DNA from: Petunia secreta
Lineage: Eukaryota; Streptophyta; Magnoliopsida; Solanales; Solanaceae
Reading direction: 5' to 3'
Assembly: GCA_029990175.1 (NCBI GenBank)
Contig: JARKIP010000616.1
Location: forward strand, 124,001-188,000
DNA length: 64,000 nucleotides
Positions 20,992-30,449 of this stretch are shown piece after piece. Under the pieces are notes generated by a model that saw nothing but the letters and a program-made list of their open reading frames with translations, ran no database searches and was not told where the DNA came from. Numbering within the stretch: the stretch's first letter is position 1; the number at the start of each line of letters is the position of its first letter. Made by a program: the position numbers and the translations under genes.

Positions 20992-22452
20992 GAATCTTAC
21001 CTACAAACGCAGTTTTAAATGGACATAAACCTCATTTAAGGCTAACAAGGTAAAAATTTTCTTGGATAATCTATTTTACACGTCCCATTTAATTTTTAAT
21101 CATTTTTTTAAAAAAATTACTTGCAAGTCTAGCCATCACCTTCAAACCATCATGGTTGAAGTTATGTATTCAACTTCAGTTTATGGTTTGAAGTTCACTT
21201 AACTTAAATTTTTTTATTTGAAAATGAGCCAAATTCATACTAAAAGTATGAAATTGATCTCAAGTTCAAACGAATTCCAAACATTTGGTTTGAAGCTGAG
21301 CAAAAATTTTTAAAAAATTTATAATATATTTCAACTTCAAAAGAAAGACACTAAAGCTAACTGGTTTCAACCTCAATGGTCTAAAGATAGGCAATGCAGT
21401 TAGCTATTAGAAATAGATGAATAAGTAATGGCAGCCCAATAGTGACTTTGCGTGCACTTCCCCCGTTAACAAGTCGATGGACTAGCCCACTACCCGAATA
21501 GGAAATGGCTGATTTGCAGAAATATGATACCATAAGAATTTTTTTCTCTTTTTACCCGCATTAATAGTGGTTTTGTAAAAATGCCTTTATTAAGTTTAAT
21601 GAAAAAAATCTGGACGAAAACGCTCCTATCAAACTTTTGGGTCGGGGCCAAGACTTGCCTTTAACCCCTCTATGTTTTTTAACACTTATTCCTGCAAGTG
21701 TTGGTAAAAGGCAATACTTGCCAGCACTTGGTCATAAGTCTTGACAAAAGGCCAAGACTTGCTTTTGACCCTTTTCTATTTGTCAACACTGCCCTTGATC
21801 GTAAGTCTTGGCAAAAGGCCAAGACTTGCCCCTTCCAGTCTCTTCTTTCATTCTCACCATATAACTTGAAGTATTGGCAAAACAACACTTGCTCTTGAAG
21901 TCTTGGCCCCGTGTCAATACTTACAAATTTTTGCATTGAAGACTTCACTCCGAGTTAAATAAGAATATTTTGCTGAAATATTGTTTAACGCGGACAACTT
22001 TGCAAAACCATTACTTATGGAGGGCGCCCAGTAAAATTTTTTGATAGGAAAGGCCCTCACAACCTGGACCTCTATAGGAGCAAAAAGTTCCACAATTGGT
22101 GTCCTCAAAATTGACCGGTTCAAAGAGTTTGTCCCTTTAAAATTATTTTAAATAAAATATCCTTCACTTGTACTTATAGAGAAAGGAAACGCGAATATAT
22201 AGGCAAGATTTATAAAATTTATAATGATATTTATGTCCGAAATTTATTCATTAAATCAAGCGGATGTCATTTTTTCTAAACCACTATTATGGGCTTCAAA
22301 AAGACAAACAGATTGATCTGGTATCATAATTTTGTAAGTAACCCCTACAGGTGGGAGGCGGCTGAGGTAGGGGTAACAGGAAGGGATTTAGTAAATTCAC
22401 AAAAGGTAAGACATATTTTGGCGCTCGTAAGGGATTTAACCCGATATGGGAA
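20992..22452. other. Spacer without recognised genes
   Basis: No supported gene. It holds an AT-rich stretch with ATTCAACTTCA and GGTTTGAAG units (21130-21310), an inverted-repeat region at 21644-21910 reported separately, and unremarkable sequence to the CACTA start at 22453. The + ORF at 22289-22603 runs into the CACTA end and is not credible. Confidence 0.5.
21644..21910. repeat. Inverted-repeat region with internal hairpins
   Basis: Perfect 13-bp arms GGGGCCAAGACTT (21644-21656) and AAGTCTTGGCCCC (21898-21910) bound a 267-bp stretch. Inside are two short hairpins at 21736-21760 and 21803-21827, each with arms AAGTCTTG(G/A)C and GCCAAGACTT around a 5-base loop. It may be a foldback or MITE-like element. 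I see no clear target duplication. Confidence 0.6.
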
Positions 22453-22766
22453 CACTACTAGAAAAATGGATTTTTTTTTTCAGAAGAACAATTTCGTCAG
22501 ATTTTCCTCGAAAAACACGAGATTTTCAAGGAAATTCGTTGGAACACGTCCATTGAAATATTCTAGTCGCTATGCACATTCCGACGGATGGCCGTTCCGA
22601 TAGGTCTCCAATGGCCATCTCTCGGTAAAGAATTTTCATAGATAATGGATTTTAAATCGTTCCGAAGGATGCCCCTCAGTAAGGAAAAATATTGAAATAT
22701 TAAATGTCTTTTTAGGGACAACCCTCGGTGATAATTCTAATTTTTTAAAAAAATTTCTTTCGAGGG

Positions 22767-23541
22767 TGATGCAATATAAATTGGCCTAAACAACAACCAT
22801 CAAGTACCAAGCTTGAAGAGCACAAGGAGTACGAGTCAAGAGCTTCGGAGGAGGGTTCGAGAGTGATTTGAAGCCAAGGACTTGAGCACACTTGAGGGAG
22901 GACCGACTACGGATCAAGGAGGAACACTTAGAGTCCATTTTGAGCCGTATTCACACCTCCCAGGAAGAGACCGCCCTCACTACTAGGCAGATCGCCCACC
23001 AAAGTTGCACTCTCTGGATTCTGGCAAGAGGCGGAGCGCCTCCCCAAAGAGGCGGAGCGCCTCCTCACTGAAGCACTCTGAGGCGGAGCGCCTCCCCCTG
23101 TTGTCTTGATGGGATTTTATGTAATCTTCCTATTTTGACCCTACGTGGTATTTTATGTCTTAGCCAACTTTGGGGGCCTTTTAGTCATTACGCAAAGGGT
23201 TAGGAAAAACTATTAATACACCCCTTAGCCATTTATTTCATTAGTGAGTTTTGACATTGAATAGAGAGAAGAAAGAACATTGAAGAGGCCGAGCCCTTCG
23301 AGTTTGAAGCCCGAGGCTTCGTTTATCTATGTACTTGGAACCTATGGGGATCGACACCTAGTTGGATCAATTGTAATGTTCAAGTTTCCCTTTCTCCCTC
23401 TTTAATTCAATACACGTAATTGAATTGAATTCGTTTCTTTCTTCTAATTTCTTGCCTCCCTAGTCTCGATTTCTTGTTATCTTCTACTTGCTTCCGCTCG
23501 ATTATCGTATATTTTAGCTTCCGCATTTTTCCATTGCATCA
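22767..23541 (+). repeat. 5' LTR of the gypsy-like element
   Basis: 775 bp. It contains three perfect copies of the palindrome GAGGCGGAGCGCCTC at 23028-23042, 23049-23063 and 23080-23094. It is close to the 3' LTR, the main difference being one lost repeat unit and a short deletion in the GCGGACCGCC region near 22965. Confidence 0.95.
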
Positions 23542-23543
23542 GT

Positions 23544-23559
23544 TCGTATCAGAGCAAGG
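23544..23559 (+). other. Primer binding site (tRNA-Met-like)
   Basis: TCGTATCAGAGCAAGG lies two bases after the LTR. It matches the usual TGGTATCAGAGC site apart from the second and third bases. The leader to 24278 contains more GGCGGACCGCC and GGCGGAGCGCC palindromes (24033-24129) and no believable ORF. Confidence 0.75.
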
Positions 23560-24278
23560 CTCGGGTTATATTCTTACAAACCCCCGTTCCTTGTTCCATA
23601 TGTTAGTATTGTTGTTGTGTTGTTCTTGTTGTTCTTGAAAATTTGAAGAAAAACAAAAAAATTGAAAATTTTGAAAATTTCACAAAATTTGGTGGAACTT
23701 GTTGGATTGGAACACCCATACATTAAAAATCATTGGGGTTTGTTCCTTATGTGATTCCCGTTCTTTTGGTACCAAAATTACAAGATTTGGTGGCGTATTT
23801 CAAAATTTGAAGAAATCAAATTCCCAAAATTTTCAAAAACCCTAGAATTTTGCTCAAGAATCAAAATCGATTCATTGTTGTTTGTTTGGGGTTAAAACCT
23901 ATTGGGGAATGTTTAGAAACACATCATACACATCTTTGGGTATCATTAGAATCAAAAACAAGTCAGAAACGTTGGATTTTGAGTGCAAAACGAGCCAAAA
24001 ATGCGTTTTGCAAAGTTGCAGGAAAATACCCTAGGCGGACCGCCCACATTTTGAGGCGGACCGCCTCCCTCTGGGCTGCTCTCTGGACTTTACCAGGCGG
24101 AGCGCCTCTTTCCTGAGGCGGAGCGCCTCTTTTGCTGAAGGGTTTCTGGGTAGTTTTTGCGTAGGTTTTCACTTGTTATTCGCCCACGGGCTTCTTGGTT
24201 AGTGTTTCTAAGCTAATTGGCCTACTTGAAAGACACTAATCCTTTAGCGTATTAGGGTATTCGTGCGTAGAGAAGACT

Positions 24279-25536
24279 TGATAACAATCACGATACCTCT
24301 CGATAACGCTCACGTTATGGATCCAAGAACTTGATAAAGAAATTTAAAGAAACGTGCGGAAGCTAATAAAATATACTTAAAAACGAATAAGAATCGAAAA
24401 TAAGGATAGAATGAATTCAAGAAAGAGTTTCTTGAATTCAAGAACGGATCAAGAATCTCAAGAAAGAATCAAGAAATTCAAGACAAGTCTAAATATTGAA
24501 AAGAAACTCCTAACAACAACAATTAGACTAAGCTAACCGCCTTTGGTAGAGAATAGCTCAAGAAGAAGATTATGGAATCCCGACCCCCGTTAGAGTAACA
24601 AAGAACAACAGTAAAATAGAATTTACCGCCTTTCTTGAATACCTAAAAGTAATCTAAAGATTTGAAGAAGAAATACCTCATCACCTAAAAGTGTAGACTT
24701 GAAGGTTGAAAGATAAATCCAAGAGTAGCCATACACACAAAAGTGCAAGAGAAAACCTCTCAATTTTTATTCATCATAAATCTATATTGTCGTCGTTCAA
24801 AAGTAAAGAAAATAACCCCTTTATATAGGAGTAGGGGCTGGCCATAGGCCTTACAAAATCCTACTCAAATATAGTTTCTAAGTAATAATGAAATAGGAAA
24901 AGAAACCAACTAGGAAAGAAAATCCTAATAAAATAGGAAAAGGAAGTAAATTAAAACTAAACTAGGAAAAGTAAATAATATCCTAAATAAACTTGGTAAA
25001 CTAATACTAATTAATATTGGAATCAAAACCTAATTAATATAGGAAAATATATCCCAGTTAATTTAGGAAACGAATCCCACTTGAACTAGGAAACCTTGAT
25101 AGCAACTTGCAAGCAACTTGGAGTACACTTCATGGAAATCCTTTGACCATCCTTTGCACGTTTTTGGGCTGAAACCAAGCATATTTTATGGGCTAAAAAC
25201 GTGACCCTATATGGCTCTTCTTGGGCTTCAAGTTTGGCACACTTTAAGCTCCTTAATTAGTCCAAAAATAGACTGATTTGGAACCCAATGTTTCCACTTC
25301 AAATTGTAGTAATTTTGACTTTAATATTCATCACTTGTACCTCAATTTGGACCATATAATATCTCTATCACTTAGACAAAAGGTCATCCTTGGCTTGAGC
25401 TCTTTCTCTTCACAATTCAAGTGCAATCGGCTTGTTTTGAGCTTTCTTTATGCGAGATCTTGTCATATGCTTTCCAAGAACTTCCAAATATTCATCCAAG
25501 TATTTCAATGGATTTTTCCTTCCATGGATGCTATCA
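24279..25536 (-). repeat. 3' LTR of the nested element
   Basis: Minus-strand reading TGATAGCATCC...GATTGTTATCA. It is the same length as the other copy, and I saw no difference between them on reading. It contains the 3' end of the element ORF (stop at 25410). Confidence 0.95.
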
Positions 25537-27263
25537 TTCCCCTCTTCTTGAAGGAATTCGTCCTCGAATTCAAACCTGCACAAAAGAGAAAGTAATAGAA
25601 GTACAAAAGATATAATAACCAATTCCACAACAAATTTTCTTGGTTGGAACAACATTAAGAAGTATCCATAAACTTTACTTTTACTCTTAAATTTTGATAT
25701 TATAGTTAATGACTTGGTATACATCAAAATATCATCATCTTCCAAAATAACAAAGTCACCAACATAAGAAACAAGAACAATGTTCATTACCTCCAAAAAT
25801 ACCTTAGGTGTTCTAAAGAGTCCAAGAATTCTAATTAACGAATTATACATACCATACTTGGACTTGTTCCTTAATGGAAAAACATCACCTTGTATTCTTG
25901 TATAGAAAGCCTCCATCATAGCAATGGCTTTGTGAAACTTCGTATCATAAACCTTTAAATAAGGATCAATATAATCAACAGGTTTAACGACACAAAAATT
26001 AGCCACTAAGCTTTCGTCTTCCAATATCCAACAAGAATTGATTTCTCCATATTCATATAGGAATTCAATTGTGTTCCTTTCCACCACCTCTTGAATCTCA
26101 CCTCCCCTTTCAAAAGGTTTTTCATCACTTTTATGCACGAAAACACAAGAGCTAGTGCAAGAAATAGTTAATGGATTAAGAAGCGCACAAGAGTTTTCCT
26201 CATAACCAACATGTATACTATCAACAAGTAGTGGAGATTTAAAAGTAGACAAATCACAATCATTCTCCACTTGAGTCAACTCTTCACCAAAATCATGAAT
26301 TTCATCATTAGAAATAGTAGGTGAAAAATAAAATTCAAGTTCACGTTCTTCTTCGTCAAACAATGGTGGACTGTCATAATAAGAGTCTTTATCGAAATCA
26401 ACACCAGATTTAGGCCAACACAATAAAGCAAGTAAATCACAATCTTCCTTAACCAATGAATCATTTAGACATATAGAATGTTTATTATTTCTATCATCAC
26501 CAACACCCAAAAGAGAAATATCATTATCAAATTCATCCAAATAAGGTAGAGTGTTAAGCTTAGCAGATTTACCTTGAACCTTACCTAAACCATCTTCCTT
26601 ACCTTTGTTTTTCTCATTGAGGTTCACTTGGCTATAAGAATTGGATGACTCGGCCTCTACATGCTTTTTCAAGCATTGAAGTTCTTCCAATGTTGGCTTT
26701 TTCATGCAAACTTCTCCAAAATCACCTAGATAAGAATCAAAACAACTAGAAGAAAAAGAAGTAGGAATGTTAGGGTTAGAATAAGAAATAACCTCACCCA
26801 AACTCTCTTGTTTTTCATATCTCTCAACTTCTTCTTTTTCACTCTTATTTTTATCATTCTCTCCTCTCTTTTCTTGTGGCAACTCTCTCACTTCTCTCAA
26901 CTCAAGCTCTCTTTTTTCTACTCTTAAGTTGCCACTTTTCTCTCCCTTACTCCTCTCGATCTTTTCTCTCTCATCCTCATTTTTTTTCTCACAAACAAGA
27001 TCAATAAGATCAATTCCATTCCCAGTTATACGATTGTAAATTGTAGGCACAATCCAATCACTATCATCATGAGTATGATCTTTACTAACTTCACTTGCAT
27101 CTCTAGCTTCTCTTCTCATACGCTTTTGTTTTGCACATGAAGATTTAACATGACCCACTTTATGACACTTAGAACATTTAAGTTCTTTATAACAAAATAT
27201 AAAAAGTGGTTTAACCATGGAACCTTGTTCTTCACTTGCAAACATCTTCAAAAGAACAAACAA
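25410..27263 (-). CDS. Zinc-knuckle ORF of a non-autonomous LTR element, 617 aa
   Basis: Near the N-terminus (residues about 32-45) a CCHC zinc knuckle CSKCHKVGHVKSSC marks a Gag-derived nucleic-acid binding part. The Gag core that should precede it is missing. Next comes a Lys/Glu-rich, probably coiled region (residues 90-150), then a long acidic section with the motif YYDSPPLFDEEE (about residue 297), also seen in weaker form in the outer element. A hydrophobic stretch VVELVIISFVLLLLSLLC lies close to the end. The final part spans the purine tract (FEFEDEFLQEEG) and runs into the LTR, ending with MTRSRIKKAQ, a motif like the Gag N-terminus of some plant gypsy elements. Possible roles are RNA binding or packaging. 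The rest is unknown. The start at 27263 is the first Met of the open frame. Confidence 0.75.
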   Translation of the reverse strand: MFVLLKMFASEEQGSMVKPLFIFCYKELKCSKCHKVGHVKSSCAKQKRMRREARDASEVSKDHTHDDSDWIVPTIYNRITGNGIDLIDLVCEKKNEDEREKIERSKGEKSGNLRVEKRELELREVRELPQEKRGENDKNKSEKEEVERYEKQESLGEVISYSNPNIPTSFSSSCFDSYLGDFGEVCMKKPTLEELQCLKKHVEAESSNSYSQVNLNEKNKGKEDGLGKVQGKSAKLNTLPYLDEFDNDISLLGVGDDRNNKHSICLNDSLVKEDCDLLALLCWPKSGVDFDKDSYYDSPPLFDEEERELEFYFSPTISNDEIHDFGEELTQVENDCDLSTFKSPLLVDSIHVGYEENSCALLNPLTISCTSSCVFVHKSDEKPFERGGEIQEVVERNTIEFLYEYGEINSCWILEDESLVANFCVVKPVDYIDPYLKVYDTKFHKAIAMMEAFYTRIQGDVFPLRNKSKYGMYNSLIRILGLFRTPKVFLEVMNIVLVSYVGDFVILEDDDILMYTKSLTIISKFKSKSKVYGYFLMLFQPRKFVVELVIISFVLLLLSLLCRFEFEDEFLQEEGNDSIHGRKNPLKYLDEYLEVLGKHMTRSRIKKAQNKPIALEL

Positions 27264-27924
27264 GTTAGTGTGAAAAAAGAATCTTCACAAAAAAGTCACT
27301 CACACTCGTGTTTCTCTCGATAAATTGGCTTTTACCCTCTAATAATCTCACCTCTCTTGCCTTTTTCCACTCAAAGCAACTTTTAGTTGGTTCTCTTTGG
27401 ATTTATAAATAAACCCTACTAATCAAAACCCTTAGTGATAAGATATAGGAGTTAGAAAAGAATAGAAAAAGTAAAAGACCAAAACCTAGAAAGAATAGGA
27501 TTTGGTAAGTAGAAATAAAACCAAATAGAAAAAGGATCTTCTCTAATGAAAACCAAAACTTAGAAAGAATAGGATTTGGAATGTAGAAACAAATAAGGAA
27601 AAGAATATAAGAAACCCAACCCAAAGAAAAAAAGGAAAGATATTACTTTTCTTCCAAGGACTAGAATCCCCTCTTCTTGTTTCCTTTATTGACTAGGAAA
27701 CTCAATACTACTAGATTTCTAAAAATAATGAGCATAAGCAACCAAAAAATTTCCTCCAACTTTTTTTTTCTTTTGAATTTTCGTTTTTTTTTTTTTTGTT
27801 TTTTTTTCCTCTTTTTTTTTTCGTGTTACTGTTCACTGCTACAGTAACTTCTTTTTTTTTTTTTTTTTTTTTTGCTTTTCTAGCTCAAAAATCCCCCAAG
27901 ATAATCAAGAACGGAATCTTGATT
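27264..27924 (-). other. Leader of the nested element
   Basis: Non-coding on the minus strand, with homopolymer A runs (T on +) at 27780-27830 and 27851-27872 and repeated AGAATAGGATTTGG-like units (27490-27580, + text). It links the primer site to the ORF. Confidence 0.6.
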
Positions 27925-27944
27925 GAACCCGCTCTGATACCACT

Positions 27945-29202
27945 TGATAACAATCACGATACCTCTCGATAACGCTCACGTTATGGATCCAAGAACTTGA
28001 TAAAGAAATTTAAAGAAACGTGCGGAAGCTAATAAAATATACTTAAAAACGAATAAGAATCGAAAATAAGGATAGAATGAATTCAAGAAAGAGTTTCTTG
28101 AATTCAAGAACGGATCAAGAATCTCAAGAAAGAATCAAGAAATTCAAGACAAGTCTAAATATTGAAAAGAAACTCCTAACAACAACAATTAGACTAAGCT
28201 AACCGCCTTTGGTAGAGAATAGCTCAAGAAGAAGATTATGGAATCCCGACCCCCGTTAGAGTAACAAAGAACAACAGTAAAATAGAATTTACCGCCTTTC
28301 TTGAATACCTAAAAGTAATCTAAAGATTTGAAGAAGAAATACCTCATCACCTAAAAGTGTAGACTTGAAGGTTGAAAGATAAATCCAAGAGTAGCCATAC
28401 ACACAAAAGTGCAAGAGAAAACCTCTCAATTTTTATTCATCATAAATCTATATTGTCGTCGTTCAAAAGTAAAGAAAATAACCCCTTTATATAGGAGTAG
28501 GGGCTGGCCATAGGCCTTACAAAATCCTACTCAAATATAGTTTCTAAGTAATAATGAAATAGGAAAAGAAACCAACTAGGAAAGAAAATCCTAATAAAAT
28601 AGGAAAAGGAAGTAAATTAAAACTAAACTAGGAAAAGTAAATAATATCCTAAATAAACTTGGTAAACTAATACTAATTAATATTGGAATCAAAACCTAAT
28701 TAATATAGGAAAATATATCCCAGTTAATTTAGGAAACGAATCCCACTTGAACTAGGAAACCTTGATAGCAACTTGCAAGCAACTTGGAGTACACTTCATG
28801 GAAATCCTTTGACCATCCTTTGCACGTTTTTGGGCTGAAACCAAGCATATTTTATGGGCTAAAAACGTGACCCTATATGGCTCTTCTTGGGCTTCAAGTT
28901 TGGCACACTTTAAGCTCCTTAATTAGTCCAAAAATAGACTGATTTGGAACCCAATGTTTCCACTTCAAATTGTAGTAATTTTGACTTTAATATTCATCAC
29001 TTGTACCTCAATTTGGACCATATAATATCTCTATCACTTAGACAAAAGGTCATCCTTGGCTTGAGCTCTTTCTCTTCACAATTCAAGTGCAATCGGCTTG
29101 TTTTGAGCTTTCTTTATGCGAGATCTTGTCATATGCTTTCCAAGAACTTCCAAATATTCATCCAAGTATTTCAATGGATTTTTCCTTCCATGGATGCTAT
29201 CA
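27945..29202 (-). repeat. 5' LTR of the nested element
   Basis: Same sequence and length as 24279-25536. On the minus strand it is followed after two bases by the tRNA-Met primer site. The short ORF at 28944-29231 (+) is only an antisense reading. Confidence 0.95.
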
Positions 29203-29363
29203 TTAGACTAGAATTCAAAGAAGAGTCGTAGATTCTCTTTTGGCCTCAAGTGCGCACTTAAAATAACCGTCCGTCCATTTAGTCTCATTAACTCCATTCC
29301 GAACTTTTATTTGGACATACTAGTTGTGATCACCTTTGTTCCCAAGTTGTTAAGGCCTCGCTC

Positions 29364-30449
29364 TTGAGTATTCATAAATTGAGTGAAACACGTGAGGGAG
29401 TGACTTTTGGGAGGTTTTGTTCTTTGGGTGTTGCAACAATGTCGGATGTTGAGTGTGGGGATTATGACTCATGTGGGGATGATGCTAGTTGCTATGGCTC
29501 GTATTGCGATGATGGAGACTATGGTTCCTATGGTGAGGATGATGGCCATTACTATGATGATGGAAACCATGGCTCCTATGTTGATGAAGCGATTTACTAT
29601 GATGATCATGAGATGCAAGAAGACTATGAAGCTTGTGAAGATGAATTTGATGAATCTAATGCTTCAAGTCAAGAAATCGAAGATGGTAATGCTTCAAGGT
29701 ACAATGTTCCTACTTACTCTTCTTGTGAAGATTTTGATATTGATAATAGTGACATAGATAGAGTTAATGACGATGTTGATTATAGAAATTGTTCATATGC
29801 ATCTTCTCTTGGTGTTGCTTGTGGTGTACAAGGGAGTAGTAGAAGTCCTTCCATTAGTATGGGAGGAGGTGGTGGTTGTTCCATGGGAAATGGGAGGTTT
29901 GCATCTTCTAGTTCCCATGTGAAGGGTGGAAGGAGAAATGGTGTTGCTCTTACCGTTACGGGGGTTCATTGCTCTAGTAGTGGTGGTAGGAGTGGTGCTA
30001 CGGGCTATGGAACCAAGGCGAGAGGCAATTATGGGTTCCATAGTGGTACTCCTTCCTCGACTTCCAACAACACTTCTAATGTTGGAAGAGTGATGGGAAG
30101 TGGAGGCTATTCTAGTGGAGTTGCCACTAGTGGGGAGATAAGGAGAACCCAACTTGGGGATGATGGTTTTCTTGGAATTGATCCTATACAAGACATGTGT
30201 GAATGTAGGTTCATTTTTAAGGTGAATGGTAGTGGAGGATGCTTGCTCAAGGTTAGTGAAGCCTATGCTAATTTTGTTAACGTCTCTTGGGTTAATAGGC
30301 TAAAGATACCATGCTACAAATTGAAATATCCTTATGAGTATCAAGGTGTTGGGTTACTAGTGAAGCTCGGGTACTCATTTCTCATGGGAGTTACAAGGAA
30401 TATATTTGGTGTGATGTGTGTCCCATGGAGCATTATGGTGTTTGGTTAG
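29364..30449 (+). pseudogene. ORF1 of the gypsy-like element: acidic Gag-like linker plus start of decayed protease
   Basis: 361 aa. Residues about 25-140 are a low-complexity acidic region of Asp-Gly-Tyr/Ser repeats (YGSYCDDG, YGSYGEDDG). Residues 150-265 are Ser/Gly-rich, like the linker after Gag in some plant gypsy polyproteins. The C-terminal part (from CRFIFKVNGSGG) resembles the retroviral-type aspartic protease region of plant gypsy elements (VSWVNRLKIPCYKLKYPYEYQ), but the catalytic Asp-Ser/Thr-Gly is not present. The frame is lost near 30370-30390 and coding continues in the next ORF, hence the pseudogene call. No Gag core or zinc knuckle is seen. Confidence 0.65.

Larger units (their letters stand above)
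24279..29204 (-). mobile_element. Recent non-autonomous LTR retrotransposon nested in the leader
   Basis: Two 1,258-bp direct LTRs (24279-25536 and 27945-29202) look identical over their length, so the insertion is recent. The target duplication AGACT occurs at 24274-24278 and 29205-29209, and the related leader at 1380-1395 shows the unfilled site. Orientation is minus: the primer site TGGTATCAGAGCGGGTTC is at 27942-27925 and the purine tract AAGAAGAGGGGAA at 25549-25537. Two extra bases (29203-29204, AA on the minus strand) lie between the LTR start and the duplication. The 2.4-kb interior encodes one ORF and no RT or integrase. Confidence 0.95.

Noticed and set aside
22289..22603. 104-aa ORF spanning the CACTA left border
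   Set aside because: It crosses the transposon junction at 22453 and reads subterminal repeats.
29407..29757. 116-aa Met-rich ORF
   Set aside because: Frame-shifted reading of the acidic ORF1 (29364-30449).
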